The position numbers and the translations under genes are program-made. Positions 9,000 through 18,985 of a DNA stretch of 64,000 bases are shown here, piece after piece; within the stretch, counting starts at the first letter, position 1; each line of letters opens with the position of its first letter. The stretch is from Janibacter sp. CX7 (GTDB lineage: Bacteria > Actinomycetota > Actinomycetes > Actinomycetales > Dermatophilaceae). Under the pieces are notes generated by a model. That model searched no databases, was not told the DNA's origin, and saw nothing but the letters and a program-made list of their open reading frames with translations. The DNA lies in contig NZ_CP101464.1 of assembly GCF_024362365.1 (NCBI RefSeq), forward strand, positions 496,001 through 560,000, in the 5' to 3' direction.

Positions 9000-9046
9000 G
9001 GTCTCGAGGCTCGTCCCTCGCACCTCGACCACCGAAAGGATTTCTT

Positions 9047-10000
9047 ATGCGCGCCATCCACATCTCCTCCCTCGAGGGGCCGCAGGCCGTCGAGGTCGTC
9101 GACGTCCCCGCCCCGGCCGACCCGCGTCTGGTGACGATCGAGGTCAGGGCCGCCGGCGTGGCCTTCCCCGAGCTGCTCCAGACCCGCGGGCTCTACCAGA
9201 TGAAGCCCGACCTCCCCTTCGTCCCGGGGGCCGAGGTGGCCGGTGTCGTCACGGCCGCACCCGAGGGCAGCGGCTTCGCGCCCGGTGACCGCGTCGCGGC
9301 GCTGTCGATGCTCGGTGGCTTCGCGGAGGTCGTCCAGGCCCAGCCCGACCTGACCTTCCACCTGCCCGACGAGGTCGGCTTCGAGTCCGGCGCCGCCTTC
9401 ACCTTCAACTACGCGACGGTCTACTTCGCGCTGCTCGAGCGCGGCCACCTCACCGAGGGCGAGACCGTCCTCGTGCACGGCGCCGCCGGCGGCATCGGCA
9501 CCGCGGCGATCCAGATGGCCAAGGCCTTCGGTGCCGGCAAGGTCATCGGGGTCGTCTCCACCGAGGCGAAGGGGGAGATCGCCCGGGCGGCGGGTGCCGA
9601 CGAGGTCGTCCTCGCCGACGGCTTCCTCGACGCGGTGGGCAAGGCGAGCGTCGACGTCGTCGTCGACCCGGTCGGCGGCGACCGCTTCACCGACTCGCTG
9701 CGCTCGCTGCGCGAGCACGGCCGCCTGCTCGTCATCGGCTTCACCGCCGGCAGCATCCCGGAGGTCAAGGTCAACCGGCTGCTGCTCAACAACATCAGCG
9801 TCGTCGGGGTCGGCTGGGGCGCCTACGCGATGTCCCGCCCCGGCCACATCGGCACCGAGTGGGAGGCGATGCTCCCCCACCTGCGCAGCGGCGCCCTCGA
9901 CCCGGTGCTCGGCACGACCTACCCGCTCGAGCAGGCCGCCGAGGCGATCGCCTCCCTCGAGACGCGACAGGTCACCGGCAAGGTGCTGCTGCTCCCATGA
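9047..10000 (+). CDS. Quinone oxidoreductase-like MDR (NADPH:quinone reductase / acryloyl-CoA reductase type)
   Basis: A 317-residue zinc-lacking MDR with PELLQTRGLYQ and PFVPGAEVAGVV in the catalytic domain and the Rossmann motif VHGAAGGIGTAAIQ at about 144-157. NNISVVGVGWG is near 248. These match NADPH:quinone oxidoreductase-like proteins that often sit in acyl-CoA catabolic clusters and may reduce enoyl-CoA. ATG 9047 follows GAAAGGA. The stop overlaps the start of the thioesterase gene by 4 bp. The 46-bp gap before it contains a possible fragment of a dispersed repeat. Confidence 0.87.
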   Translation: MRAIHISSLEGPQAVEVVDVPAPADPRLVTIEVRAAGVAFPELLQTRGLYQMKPDLPFVPGAEVAGVVTAAPEGSGFAPGDRVAALSMLGGFAEVVQAQPDLTFHLPDEVGFESGAAFTFNYATVYFALLERGHLTEGETVLVHGAAGGIGTAAIQMAKAFGAGKVIGVVSTEAKGEIARAAGADEVVLADGFLDAVGKASVDVVVDPVGGDRFTDSLRSLREHGRLLVIGFTAGSIPEVKVNRLLLNNISVVGVGWGAYAMSRPGHIGTEWEAMLPHLRSGALDPVLGTTYPLEQAAEAIASLETRQVTGKVLLLP

Positions 10001-10506
10001 CGACGGTGGCGGCACCCCCTTCGGCCCAGGAGGTCCTCGCCCTCCCGGCGGCGGTCGTCGAGACGGCCCCGCCGGAGTGGGAGGACGTCAACGGGCACGT
10101 CAACGTCGCCCGCTACTACGACCTGCACCTGCGCGGCGCCGAGGCGGCACTGCGGGCGCTCGGGGTCGACGACGCCTACCGGGCCGAGACCGGGTGGAGC
10201 GTCTTCAGCGTCGAGCAGCACCTGCGCTTCCTCGGCGAGGTGCACGTCGGCCACGAGGTGAGCGTCCACCTGCGCTGGGTGGCCCGTGGCGACAAGGTCA
10301 TGCACGCGATCTCCTTCGTCGTCGACCGCACCACCGGGCGGGTGGCCAACTCGCTCGAGGTCCTCGAGGCGCACGTCGACCTGACGACCCGCCGGGCATG
10401 CGCGTGGGCCCCCACGATCGCCGAGCGGATCGACGAGCTCGTGGAGGCCCACACGGCGCTGCCGTGGCCGGCCCCGACGTGCGGGGCCATCGGCATCAGG
10501 CGCTGA
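9997..10506 (+). CDS. Hot-dog thioesterase family protein
   Basis: A 169-residue hot-dog protein of the 4-hydroxybenzoyl-CoA thioesterase-like group. The characteristic segment VNGHVNVARYYDL (about residues 31-43) carries the region of the catalytic acidic residue. Paralogous in style to the protein at 26219-26650. ATG overlaps the previous stop (ATGA) by 4 bp. The 3' end overlaps the convergent MaoC gene by 11 bp. It probably releases CoA from dead-end or over-accumulated acyl-CoA intermediates of the island; substrate unknown. Confidence 0.82.
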   Translation: MTTVAAPPSAQEVLALPAAVVETAPPEWEDVNGHVNVARYYDLHLRGAEAALRALGVDDAYRAETGWSVFSVEQHLRFLGEVHVGHEVSVHLRWVARGDKVMHAISFVVDRTTGRVANSLEVLEAHVDLTTRRACAWAPTIAERIDELVEAHTALPWPAPTCGAIGIRR

Positions 10507-10966
10507 AGCGGCCGATCGACTCGGCGACGAGGATCGGCTTGTCGATGCCGTCGGCCTCGACGGTGAGGGTCGTGACGACCTTGACCGCGCCCGGGCCGGT
10601 CTCCTCGACGGAGGCCAGCTCGGCGCGCAGGCGGATCCGCGAGCCCACCGGCAGCGGGTGGATGAAGCGGACCTTGTCGTAGCCGTAGTTGAGGCTGTGG
10701 GCGAAGCCGTCGAAGGCCATGAGCTCCTCGAGGAAGGCCGGCGTGCGCGAGAGGCTGTAGAGCCCGTGCGCGATCGTCGAGCCGAAGGGGGAGTCCGCCG
10801 CCCGCTGCGGGTCGACGTGGATCCACTGGTGGTCGCCGGTGAGGTCGGCGAAGGCGTCGATCTTCGCCTGGTCGACGACGTGCCACTGTGTCGGGCCGAG
10901 CTCGGTGCCGACGAGGTCCTTGAGGTCCTGCACGGACGTGGGGCGGTACTGCGCGGTCTGGGTCAC
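10496..10966 (-). CDS. MaoC-family (R)-specific enoyl-CoA hydratase
   Basis: A 156-residue single hot-dog MaoC dehydratase. The hydratase-2 motif ADLTGDHQWIHVDPQ (about 40-54) supplies the catalytic Asp and His, and FGSTIAHG follows. The GTG start at 10966 has AAGGAG 6 nt upstream. It is divergent from the SDR-ligase-ACAD operon across operator copy 4 and so probably shares its control. Members hydrate trans-2-enoyl-CoA to (R)-3-hydroxyacyl-CoA, which an SDR could then oxidise. The stereochemistry differs from that expected of the crotonase at 1168. Confidence 0.88.
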   Translation of the reverse strand: MTQTAQYRPTSVQDLKDLVGTELGPTQWHVVDQAKIDAFADLTGDHQWIHVDPQRAADSPFGSTIAHGLYSLSRTPAFLEELMAFDGFAHSLNYGYDKVRFIHPLPVGSRIRLRAELASVEETGPGAVKVVTTLTVEADGIDKPILVAESIGRFSA

Positions 10967-11006
10967 GGTGAGCTCCTTCGGTCACGGTCTTGTCCCTCGA
11001 ACCTAG

Positions 11007-11035
11007 TTGAACTTGAACCCGGCTTCAAGTAGCGT
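11007..11035. promoter_or_regulatory. Promoter with TetR-type operator (copy 4)
   Basis: Inverted repeat TGAAC-CCGG-CTTCA at 11014-11027 overlaps a candidate promoter TTGAAC (11007-11012), 17 bp, TAGCGT (11030-11035). This promoter would read rightward into the SDR-SDR-ligase-ACAD operon. The gap is shared with the divergent MaoC gene. Confidence 0.62.
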
Positions 11036-11073
11036 CACGGGCATCCGGCAGTCGAGACCACAGGAGCTCTCAC

Positions 11074-11835
11074 ATGACCACTGACCAGCAGCGCGTCGCC
11101 GTCGTCACGGGCGCAGCCCGGGGCATCGGTGCGGGCGTCGCCCGCCGCCTGGCCGCCGACGGGATGGCCGTCGCCGTCCTCGACCTCGACGAGTCGGCCT
11201 GCGTGCCCGTCGTCGAGGAGATCACCGCCGACGGGGGCCGTGCCCTGGCCGTCGGGGCCGATGTCTCCGACGAGGAGCAGGTGGCCGCGGCGGTGCAGCG
11301 CATCGCCGACGAGCTCGGTCCGCCGACGGTCCTGGTCAACAACGCCGGCATCATCCGCGACAACCTCATCTTCAAGATGTCGGTCGCCGACTGGGATGCG
11401 GTCATGGCGGTGCACCTGCGCGGGGCCTTCCTCATGACCCGCGCCTGCCAGACGCACATGACGGCCCAGCGCCACGGCCGCATCGTCAACCTCTCCTCGA
11501 CCTCCGCCCAGGGCAACCGTGGCCAGGTCAACTACTCGGCCGCCAAGGCGGGCATGCAGGGCTTCACCAAGACCCTGGCCATCGAGCTCGGCAGGTTCGG
11601 CGTCACGGCCAATGCCATCGCCCCGGGCTTCATCGAGACCGAGATGACCGCCGAGACGGCCGAGCGCATCGGGATCTCCTTCGAGGACCTCAAGGCGCAG
11701 GCGAGCGCGGCCGCACCGGTCGCCCGCACGGGCACCCCGGCCGACATCGCCCATGCGGCGTCCTTCTTCGCGAGCGAGGGGGCCGGCTTCACCACCGGTC
11801 AGGTCCTCTACGTCGCCGGCGGGCCGTGCGACTGA
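11074..11835 (+). CDS. SDR, 3-oxoacyl reductase (FabG-like)
   Basis: A 253-residue classical SDR. TGAARGIG lies near residues 12-19, NNAGI near 89, catalytic Ser in SSTSAQGN and the YSAAKAG active-site Tyr/Lys near 154-160. The sequence resembles FabG-like 3-ketoacyl reductases used in catabolic clusters as 3-hydroxyacyl-CoA dehydrogenases. ATG follows GGAGCT at good spacing. It is the first gene of a tightly coupled run in which the following SDR starts one base inside its stop codon (TGATG). Confidence 0.9.
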   Translation: MTTDQQRVAVVTGAARGIGAGVARRLAADGMAVAVLDLDESACVPVVEEITADGGRALAVGADVSDEEQVAAAVQRIADELGPPTVLVNNAGIIRDNLIFKMSVADWDAVMAVHLRGAFLMTRACQTHMTAQRHGRIVNLSSTSAQGNRGQVNYSAAKAGMQGFTKTLAIELGRFGVTANAIAPGFIETEMTAETAERIGISFEDLKAQASAAAPVARTGTPADIAHAASFFASEGAGFTTGQVLYVAGGPCD

Positions 11836-12653
11836 TGGGCGCCCCGATGCAGCTCCAGGACAAGGTCGCGGTCGTCACCGGCGCCGCCGGCGGCATCGGT
11901 GCCGCCATCGCGCAGGCCCTCGTCGACGCGGGTGCGCACGTCGTCGTCTCCGACCTCGACGAGGCCCGCGTGGTCGCGACGGCCGAGCGCCTCGGCGCGG
12001 TCGCCGTCGCCGGTGACGCCTCGAGCGACGAGGTCATCGCCGCGATGATCGCGGCGGCCGAGCAGGCCCACGGACCGGTCGACCTCTTCTTCGCCAATGC
12101 CGGCATCGGCGACGGCCTCGGCCTCTCGGCCACCGACGCCCAGTGGCAGGCCGCGCTCGACATCAACCTCCTCGCGCACGTGCGCGCCGCCCGTCAGCTC
12201 GTGCCCGGATGGGTGGAGCGCGGCACCGGCTACTTCGTCTCGACCGCCTCTGCCGCAGGGCTGCTCACGCAGATCGGCTCGGCGACCTACTCCGTCTCCA
12301 AGCACGGTGCCGTCGCCTTCGCCGAGTGGCTCGCCGTGACCTACGGCGACGACGGCATCGGCGTCAGCTGCCTCTGCCCGATGGGTGTCGACACCGACCT
12401 GCTCCGCAGCGGCATGACCTCCGGCGACGACGAAGGGGGCCGGGTCGCCGCGGCCGCGGTCACCGGGGCCGGTGAGGTGCTCGCCCCGAGCGACGTCGCC
12501 GACCAGGTGCTGGCCGCCGTCACCGAGGGGCGCTTCCTCATCACCCCGCACGAGGACGTGCGCGAGTTCCTCCGGCGCAAGGTCGACGACCACGACCGGT
12601 GGATCGGCGGCATGCAGCGCTACCAGCACCACCTGAGGGAGAGCACGCGATGA
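11835..12653 (+). CDS. SDR family oxidoreductase
   Basis: A 272-residue SDR with TGAAGGIG near residue 17, NAGIG near 88, catalytic Ser in STASAAG and YSVSKHG near 156-162. An alternative ATG lies four codons downstream at 11847. The C-terminal half reads SCLCPMGVDTD instead of the usual NxxxPG(x)xxT, so the substrate pocket differs from the preceding SDR. It is sandwiched between an SDR and an acyl-CoA ligase with 1-bp and 4-bp overlaps. It probably acts on an alcohol or hydroxyacyl-CoA of the pathway. Confidence 0.87.
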   Translation: MGAPMQLQDKVAVVTGAAGGIGAAIAQALVDAGAHVVVSDLDEARVVATAERLGAVAVAGDASSDEVIAAMIAAAEQAHGPVDLFFANAGIGDGLGLSATDAQWQAALDINLLAHVRAARQLVPGWVERGTGYFVSTASAAGLLTQIGSATYSVSKHGAVAFAEWLAVTYGDDGIGVSCLCPMGVDTDLLRSGMTSGDDEGGRVAAAAVTGAGEVLAPSDVADQVLAAVTEGRFLITPHEDVREFLRRKVDDHDRWIGGMQRYQHHLRESTR

Positions 12654-14176
12654 CCGGCACCGCCGAGCTGATGTGGCGCTGGGCCGACACGACGCCCGAC
12701 GCCCCCGCCCTGCGCGAGGGCGAGCGCTCGTGGACCTTTGACGAGCTGCGCACGGGCATCCGCGGCGCGATGGAGGAGCTGACCCGCCGGGGCGTGCGTC
12801 CCGGCGACCGGGTCCTCGTCGTCGTCCCGACGAGCGCCGAGTTCGTCCTGACCTACCACGCCCTGCTCGCCCTCGGGGCGACCGCCGTGACGGTCAACCC
12901 GCTGTGCACCCAGCGCGAGCTGACCCACTTCGTCCAGGACGCCGGCTGCTCCTTCGCCATCGGCTGGCACGAGGGGGCACAGGCGCTCACCGCGACCGCG
13001 CAGGAGGGTGGGCTCGACGCCTGGGTCCTCGAGCCGGGGTGCGTGCCGCAGCCCGAGGGCACGCCCGAGCCGGCGTCGGTCGGCACCGACGACCCGGCCG
13101 TGCTGCTCTACACCTCGGGCACGACGGGAGCCCCCAAGGGCGCGATCCTCACCCACGGCAACCTCCTCGGCTGCGGTGCCTCGCTCGCCGAGGCGCTCGA
13201 CCTCGGGCCTCGGGAGAGCATGGGCACGGCCCTGCCGCTCTTCCACGTCTTCGGCCAGTCGTCGGTGATGTTCACCGTCTACACGGCCGGCGGTTGCCTG
13301 TCGCTGCAGCGGCCCTTCGACCCGGCGGGCCTGCTGCGCATGGCCGCCGACCAGCAGCTCACCTCGGTCGCCGGGGTCCCGACGATGTGGAATGCCATGC
13401 TCCACGCCGACACCGACGTGACCCCGCAGGACCTGACCTCCCTTCGCCTGGCGTGCTCGGGGGGCGCGGCGCTGCCGCTCGAGGTGGCCAAGGCCTTCCG
13501 CGACCGCTTCGGCGCGGTCGTCCTCGACGGCTACGGCCTGAGCGAGACCGCGGGGGCGGCGACCTTCAACCGGTCCGACCTCCCGCGCAAGGAGATGAGC
13601 GTCGGCCGGGCCCTGCCCGGCGGTGCGCTCGCGATCTTCGACGACGACCGCAACCAGCTGCCGCCCGGCGAGACCGGTGAGGTGGCCATCGCCGGTCCCT
13701 ACGTCATGAGTGGCTACTGGCAGCGGCCCGAGGCGACCGCCGCGGTCTTCGAGGGGGAGTGGTTCCTCACCGGCGACATCGGTCGCATGGACGAGGACGG
13801 CGACCTGTGGATCGTCGACCGCAAGAAGGACCTCGTGATCCGCGGTGGGTACAACGTCTACCCCCGCGAGATCGAGGAGGTCCTCTACGGCCACCCCGAC
13901 ATCCGCGAGGCCGCGGTCGTCGGCGTGCCCGACGAGCGGCTCGGCGAGGAGATCGCCGCCGTCGTCACCCCGCAGCCCGGTGCGCACATCGAGCCGGGAG
14001 CGCTGCGGGCCTGGCTCGAGGAGCGACTGGCGGCCTACAAGGTGCCGCGGATCTACCAGCTCGTCGAGGAGCTGCCCAAGGGCGCCACCGGCAAGATCCT
14101 CAAGCGGGCCCTCGACCGCCCGACGATCGCCACCTCCGGTGAGCGGCCCGCCCGGGCCACCACCCCCACCACCTGA
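12650..14176 (+). CDS. Acyl-CoA ligase (AMP-binding, ANL superfamily)
   Basis: A 508-residue adenylate-forming enzyme. The P-loop-like motif [14 protein letters not shown] is at about 150-163. GYGLSET comes near 300, then the TGDIG and DRKKD hinge at about 380-400. The C-terminal catalytic Lys is in [10 protein letters not shown]. It activates a carboxylate with ATP and CoA, so it is a candidate entry enzyme of the island's pathway. ATG overlaps the SDR stop by 4 bp. The last 20 residues are Pro/Thr/Ala-rich and probably disordered. Chain-length specificity is not readable from sequence. Confidence 0.9.
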   Translation: MTGTAELMWRWADTTPDAPALREGERSWTFDELRTGIRGAMEELTRRGVRPGDRVLVVVPTSAEFVLTYHALLALGATAVTVNPLCTQRELTHFVQDAGCSFAIGWHEGAQALTATAQEGGLDAWVLEPGCVPQPEGTPEPASVGTDDPAVLLYTSGTTGAPKGAILTHGNLLGCGASLAEALDLGPRESMGTALPLFHVFGQSSVMFTVYTAGGCLSLQRPFDPAGLLRMAADQQLTSVAGVPTMWNAMLHADTDVTPQDLTSLRLACSGGAALPLEVAKAFRDRFGAVVLDGYGLSETAGAATFNRSDLPRKEMSVGRALPGGALAIFDDDRNQLPPGETGEVAIAGPYVMSGYWQRPEATAAVFEGEWFLTGDIGRMDEDGDLWIVDRKKDLVIRGGYNVYPREIEEVLYGHPDIREAAVVGVPDERLGEEIAAVVTPQPGAHIEPGALRAWLEERLAAYKVPRIYQLVEELPKGATGKILKRALDRPTIATSGERPARATTPTT

Positions 14177-14192
14177 CCGAAGGGAGCGACCC

Positions 14193-15410
14193 GTGGACTT
14201 CGCGCTGGACGCCCGCACCCTCGAGCTGCGCGAGCAGCTCACCGCCTTCATGGACGAGCACGTCTACCCGATCGAGGCGACCTACCAGGAGCAGCTCGAC
14301 GCCGCCCCCGACGTGTGGGCACCGCCGCCGATCATCGAGCCGGCCAAGGAGGCCGCCCGCAGCCAGGGGCTGTGGAACCTCTTCCTCCCCGGCGAGGACG
14401 GCGCCGGCCTGACCAACCTGCAGTACGCCCCGCTGTGCGAGGTGCTCGGCCGCAGCCTGCACATCGCCCCCGTGGCGACGAACTGCGCGGCGCCCGACAC
14501 CGGCAACATGGAGGTGCTGCACATGTTCGGCACCCCCGAGCAGCAGGAGCAGTGGCTCACCCCGCTGCTCGCCGGCGAGATCCGCTCGGCCTTCGCCATG
14601 ACCGAGCCGCGGGTCGCCAGCTCCGACGCGACCAACATCGAGACCGCGATCGTGCGCGACGGCGACGAATACGTCATCACCGGCCGCAAGTGGTACATCT
14701 CCGGCGCGATGAACCCCAACGCCAAGGTCTTCATCCTCATGGGCAAGACCGACCCGTCGGCCGACCGCCACCGGCAGCAGTCGATGATCCTCGTGCCGCG
14801 CGACACCCCGGGCGTCGAGGTGCGGCGGGGGATGAAGGTCCTCGGCTACGACGACCGCGACCACGGCGGCCACGCCGAGATCGACTTCCACGACGTGCGC
14901 GTGCCGGTGAGCAACCTCATCGGCGAGGAGGGCTCCGGCTTCGCCATCGCCCAGGCCCGCCTCGGCCCCGGCCGCATCCACCACTGCATGCGCCTCATCG
15001 GCATCGCCGAGCGCTCCCTCGAGCTCATGGTCGAGCGGGCCGCGAGCCGGGTCGCCTTCGGCAAGCCGCTGTCCGACCAGGGCGTCATCCGTGACTGGAT
15101 CGCCGAGTCCCGGGTGCGCATCGAGCAGCTGCGGCTGCTCACCCTCAAGGCCGCCTGGCTCATGGACACCGTGGGCAACAAGGGCGCCCACACCGAGATC
15201 CAGGCGATCAAGATCGCCGCCCCGGCGACCGTCGAGTGGATCGTCGACAAGGCGGTCCAGGTCCACGGTGCCGGCGGCCTGAGCCAGGACTTCCCCGTCG
15301 CCGAGTGGTATGCGCAGGTGCGCACGCTGCGCTTCGCCGACGGCCCCGACGAGGTGCACAAGAATGCCCTCGCCCGTCACGAGATCCGGAGGATGACCAG
15401 CCGTGCCTGA
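14193..15410 (+). CDS. Acyl-CoA dehydrogenase, ACAD10/ACAD11-like (second copy)
   Basis: A 405-residue acyl-CoA dehydrogenase clearly paralogous to the one at 4133. It shares [35 protein letters not shown] and ADGPDEVHK at matching positions. GTG 14193 is preceded by GAAGGGAG. Unlike the 4133 copy it has no kinase or HAD gene beside it and is followed by two FadE-type ACADs. It may use a different chain length or a non-phosphorylated substrate (inference). Confidence 0.92.
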   Translation: MDFALDARTLELREQLTAFMDEHVYPIEATYQEQLDAAPDVWAPPPIIEPAKEAARSQGLWNLFLPGEDGAGLTNLQYAPLCEVLGRSLHIAPVATNCAAPDTGNMEVLHMFGTPEQQEQWLTPLLAGEIRSAFAMTEPRVASSDATNIETAIVRDGDEYVITGRKWYISGAMNPNAKVFILMGKTDPSADRHRQQSMILVPRDTPGVEVRRGMKVLGYDDRDHGGHAEIDFHDVRVPVSNLIGEEGSGFAIAQARLGPGRIHHCMRLIGIAERSLELMVERAASRVAFGKPLSDQGVIRDWIAESRVRIEQLRLLTLKAAWLMDTVGNKGAHTEIQAIKIAAPATVEWIVDKAVQVHGAGGLSQDFPVAEWYAQVRTLRFADGPDEVHKNALARHEIRRMTSRA

Positions 15411-16572
15411 TCTGCAGCAGCGGGTCGAGGAGCTCCTCGCGAGCCACGACCCCAAGAAGACGCCTCCTCCAGAATTTCTCGGTGCGCAGTTCGACGCCGG
15501 GCTGGCGTGGGTGCACTTCCCCGAGGGGCGCGGCGGGCTCGGCCTGCCCCGTGGCCGCCAGCTCGAGGTCGACGCCCTGCTCGAGGCGGCGGGCGCACCC
15601 CGGCCCGACGTCGCCCGCAACAGCATCGGCCTGGGCATGGCCGCCCCGACGATCCTCGCCTTCGGCACGCCGCAGATGCAGGAGCGCTACCTGCGCCCGC
15701 TCTTCGCGTGCACCGAGATCTGGTGCCAGCTCTTCAGCGAGCCGGGCGCCGGCTCCGACCTCGCCGGGGTCGCCACGCGCGCGGTGCCCGACGGTGACGA
15801 GTGGGTCGTCGACGGGCAGAAGGTGTGGACCTCCGGTGCGCACAACGCCGACTTCGCGATCCTCCTGGCCCGCACGGACACCTCGGTGCCCAAGCACGCC
15901 GGGATGACCTACTTCCTCGTCGACATGACCGACCCCGGCGTCGAGGTGCGCCCGCTGCGCCAGATCACCGGCGAGGCGGAGTTCAACGAGGTCTTCCTCA
16001 CCGGTGTCCGCGTCCACGACCGCGAGCGGGTCGGCAAGGTCGGCGAGGGCTGGCGGGTCGCGACGACGACGCTCAACAACGAGCGCGTCGCCATCGGCGC
16101 CGGCAGCGAGCGCGAGGCCGGCCAGATCGGGCTGGTCACCGAGCGCTGGCGCAGCGACCCGTCGGTGCGCACCCCGGGCCACCACGCCGAGCTCATGCAG
16201 TGGTGGGTCGAGACCGAGGTGACCCGGCTCGCCGGTGAGCGGCTGCGGCAGGGCCTCGAGGCCGGGCAGCCCGGCCCGGAGAGCTCGGCGATGAAGCTCG
16301 CCTTCGCCCAGCAGGCGCAGCAGGTGAGCGGCTTCGCCCTCGAGCTCGCCCCCGAGGAGGGGCTCGAGTACCACGACTGGACCATGGTCCGCCCCCGGGG
16401 TGGCTCCTTCCTCGGCCACGGCCCCGGCTTCCGCTACCTGCGCGCCAAGGGCAACTCCATCGAGGGCGGGACGAGCGAGATCATGCGCAATGTCATCGCC
16501 GAGCGGGTGCTCGGCCTGCCCCCAGACCACCGCCCCGACAAGGGCGTCGCCTTCAAGGACGTGCCGCGATGA
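15403..16572 (+). CDS. Acyl-CoA dehydrogenase, catalytic subunit of a putative heteromeric pair
   Basis: A 389-residue FadE-type acyl-CoA dehydrogenase. [13 protein letters not shown] lies near residue 107, [11 protein letters not shown] near 143, and the catalytic base is expected at Glu354 in [11 protein letters not shown] 15403 overlaps the previous stop by 8 bp. The following gene encodes an ACAD lacking this Glu. Such side-by-side pairs form alpha2-beta2 enzymes in actinobacterial steroid side-chain degradation (FadE26/27 and FadE28/29 types). The same assembly is inferred here. Confidence 0.9.
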   Translation: MPDLQQRVEELLASHDPKKTPPPEFLGAQFDAGLAWVHFPEGRGGLGLPRGRQLEVDALLEAAGAPRPDVARNSIGLGMAAPTILAFGTPQMQERYLRPLFACTEIWCQLFSEPGAGSDLAGVATRAVPDGDEWVVDGQKVWTSGAHNADFAILLARTDTSVPKHAGMTYFLVDMTDPGVEVRPLRQITGEAEFNEVFLTGVRVHDRERVGKVGEGWRVATTTLNNERVAIGAGSEREAGQIGLVTERWRSDPSVRTPGHHAELMQWWVETEVTRLAGERLRQGLEAGQPGPESSAMKLAFAQQAQQVSGFALELAPEEGLEYHDWTMVRPRGGSFLGHGPGFRYLRAKGNSIEGGTSEIMRNVIAERVLGLPPDHRPDKGVAFKDVPR

Positions 16573-17675
16573 CCGACCTGCTCTACTCCGATGTCGAGGA
16601 GTCGCTGCGCGGCAGCGTGCGCTCGACCCTCCAGCGCGTCCTCGACGACGGCTTGGCGGCCCGGCTCTACGACGAGCCGGACACCGACGTCAGCGGCATC
16701 TGGCGCGCCCTGGCCGAGCAGCTCGGCCTCGCCGGACTGCTCGTGCCCGAGTCCCTCGGCGGCGCCGGTGCCGGTGCCCGCGAGGCAGCCGTCGTCCTCG
16801 AGGAGCTCGGCCGCGCCGTCGCGCCGGTGCCCTTCCTCACCAGCGCGGTCGTCGCGACGAGCGCCCTGCTCGCCGCCGGCGACGAGGCGCACCTGCCGGC
16901 ACTCGCGTCCGGTGAGCGCACCGCCGCCCTTGTCCTGCCGTGGACCGCGAGCCGTGGCGCGTGGTCGCCGGTCGACGGGGTGGTGGCGCCGGTCGCCGGT
17001 GCCCTCGACGCCGACCTCTTCCTCGTGCCGGTCACCGGCGAAGGGGGCGGGACCTCCCTTCGTGCCCTGGGGCGGGAGGAGGTCGACCTCGAGCCGATCA
17101 CCTCGCTCGACATGACCCGCCCGCTCGCCCGGGTGACGGTCACCGGCACCGGCACCGAGGTCGCCTCGGGCGAGGCCGCCGTGGCGGCCGTCGACGCCGC
17201 GCTGGCCGCGGGTGCCGCCCTGCTCGCCTCCGAGCAGCTCGGGCTCGCCCAGTGGTGCCTCGAGACGACCGTGGACTACGCGAAGACACGGGTGCAGTTC
17301 GCCCGCCCGATCGGCTCCTTCCAGGCGATCAAGCACCGCCTCGCCGACCTCTACCTGCTGCTCGTCAACACCCAGGCCGCGGCCCGCCAGGCCGCCGGCG
17401 TGCTCGCCGACGGCGCCGCCCTTCGAGGCTCCTCCGCCGCACCACAGGACACCGTGCAGGGAGAGATCGCCACGGCCACGGCGCAGGCCTTCTGCTCCGA
17501 CGCCGCGGTCCGCGCCGCGGAGGAGGCGCTGCAGCTGCACGGCGGCATCGGCATGACGTGGGAGCACTCCGTGCACACCCGCCTCAAGCGGGCGAAGTCC
17601 GACCAGCTGGCCCTGGGCACCCCCGACCGGCACCGTGCCGATCTGGCCACGCTCGTCGACCTGCCCGTCGCCTGA
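16569..17675 (+). CDS. Acyl-CoA dehydrogenase, partner subunit without catalytic Glu
   Basis: A 368-residue ACAD-fold protein. The N-terminal helical domain contains LGLAGLLVPESLGGAG and the C-terminal domain contains YAKTRVQFARPIGSFQAIKH near 237-256 and LHGGIGMTWEH near 321. The stretch after LHGGIG ends in HTRLKRAKSD rather than a YEG-type segment, so the usual catalytic Glu is absent. It overlaps the preceding catalytic ACAD by 4 bp (ATGA). The pairing matches the beta subunits of heterotetrameric FadE enzymes. Confidence 0.88.
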   Translation: MTDLLYSDVEESLRGSVRSTLQRVLDDGLAARLYDEPDTDVSGIWRALAEQLGLAGLLVPESLGGAGAGAREAAVVLEELGRAVAPVPFLTSAVVATSALLAAGDEAHLPALASGERTAALVLPWTASRGAWSPVDGVVAPVAGALDADLFLVPVTGEGGGTSLRALGREEVDLEPITSLDMTRPLARVTVTGTGTEVASGEAAVAAVDAALAAGAALLASEQLGLAQWCLETTVDYAKTRVQFARPIGSFQAIKHRLADLYLLLVNTQAAARQAAGVLADGAALRGSSAAPQDTVQGEIATATAQAFCSDAAVRAAEEALQLHGGIGMTWEHSVHTRLKRAKSDQLALGTPDRHRADLATLVDLPVA

Positions 17676-17694
17676 CCTCCCCGTCGCCTGACCT
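17664..17694 (+). repeat. Short tandem duplication across a stop codon
   Basis: The 15-mer CCCGTCGCCTGACCT occurs at 17664-17678 and again at 17680-17694, a 16-bp period, followed by a partial third copy. It duplicates the end of the ACAD gene including its stop codon. It looks like slippage and has no evident function. Confidence 0.7.
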
Positions 17695-17754
17695 GCCCGT
17701 CCGCCACCACGACAGACTGGCCCCATCCCCCCTTCGACCACACCAGGAGTGACC

Positions 17755-18951
17755 ATGCGCGAAGCCGTCATCGTCTCCACCGCCCGCACCCCGATCGGCC
17801 GCGCCTACCGCGGCGCCTTCAACGACACCCAGGCCCAGGAGCTCATCGGCCACGCCGTGCGGCACGCCGTCGAGCGCGCCGGCGTCGAGGGCGAGCAGAT
17901 CGAGGACGTCGTCATCGGCGCCGCCCTCCAGCAGGGCTCGACCGCGATGAACATCGGCCGCCAGGCCGCGCTGCGGGCCGGCCTGCCCGTCACCGTCGCC
18001 GGCATGTCCGTCGACCGCCAGTGCGCCAGCGGTCTCATGGCCATCGCGACCGCCGCCAAGCAGGTCATCGTCGACGGTCAGCAGATCGCCGTCGGTGGTG
18101 GCGTCGACTCGATCTCGCTCGTGCAGAACGAGCATATGAACACCTATCGCGCCCAGGACCCGTGGCTCGTCGAGCACGTGCCCGCGACCTACATGTCGAT
18201 GCTCGAGACCGCCGAGGTCGTCGCGCAGCGCTACGGCATCAGCCGCGAGGCGCAGGACGAGTACGCCCTCGAGTCGCAGCGACGCACCGCCGCCGCGCAG
18301 GAGGCCGGAGCCCTCGACGACGAGATCGTGCCGCTGCCGTCGACGATGCTCACCAAGGACAAGGCGACCGGCGAGGTCGGCTCCCAGCAGGTGACCCTCG
18401 CCAAGGACGAGGGCAACCGCCCCGGCACGCAGCTCGCGGACCTGAGCAAGCTCAACCCGGTCCTGGCCAAGGACGGCACCGAGGGCTTCTCGATCACCGC
18501 CGGCAATGCCTCGCAGCTCTCCGACGGCGCCTCGGCGTCCGTCGTCATGGAGGCCGAGGAGGCCTCCCGCCGTGGCCTGACCCCGCTCGGCGCCTTCCGC
18601 GGGATGGCCGTCGCCGGCTGCGAGCCGGACGAGATGGGCATCGGCCCGGTCTTCGCCGTGCCGAAGCTGCTCAAGCAGCACGGCCTGACCGTCGACGACA
18701 TCGGCCTGTGGGAGCTCAACGAGGCCTTCGCGGTCCAGGCGCTCTACTGCCGCGACACCCTCGGGATCGACCCGGAGAAGTACAACGTCAACGGCGGTGC
18801 GATCTCCATCGGTCACCCCTACGGCATGTCCGGCGCCCGCATGGCCGGCCACGTCCTCATCGAGGGCAAGCGCCGCGGGGCTCGCTACGGCGTCGTGACG
18901 ATGTGCGTCGGCGGCGGCATGGGTGCGGCCGGGCTCTTCGAGATCTTCTGA
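17755..18951 (+). CDS. Acetyl-CoA C-acyltransferase (thiolase)
   Basis: A 398-residue degradative thiolase. Nucleophile Cys90 is in DRQCASG, NEAFA is near residue 320, the base His is in [11 protein letters not shown] near 350, and the second Cys384 is in [11 protein letters not shown] 17755 follows AGGAG by 5 nt, whereas the in-frame GTG 6 bp upstream would overlap that site. It cleaves 3-ketoacyl-CoA, the last step of beta-oxidation. The carboxylase gene follows after 34 bp and is likely cotranscribed. Confidence 0.93.
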   Translation: MREAVIVSTARTPIGRAYRGAFNDTQAQELIGHAVRHAVERAGVEGEQIEDVVIGAALQQGSTAMNIGRQAALRAGLPVTVAGMSVDRQCASGLMAIATAAKQVIVDGQQIAVGGGVDSISLVQNEHMNTYRAQDPWLVEHVPATYMSMLETAEVVAQRYGISREAQDEYALESQRRTAAAQEAGALDDEIVPLPSTMLTKDKATGEVGSQQVTLAKDEGNRPGTQLADLSKLNPVLAKDGTEGFSITAGNASQLSDGASASVVMEAEEASRRGLTPLGAFRGMAVAGCEPDEMGIGPVFAVPKLLKQHGLTVDDIGLWELNEAFAVQALYCRDTLGIDPEKYNVNGGAISIGHPYGMSGARMAGHVLIEGKRRGARYGVVTMCVGGGMGAAGLFEIF

Positions 18952-18985
18952 GCCGAAGAGAGTGTCCGAGCCGAAGGGAGAGACC

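Noticed and set aside
8997..9046. Small additional gene between the two MDR genes
   Set aside because: Only 50 bp. It holds a ribosome-binding site and a possible repeat fragment, with no coding potential.
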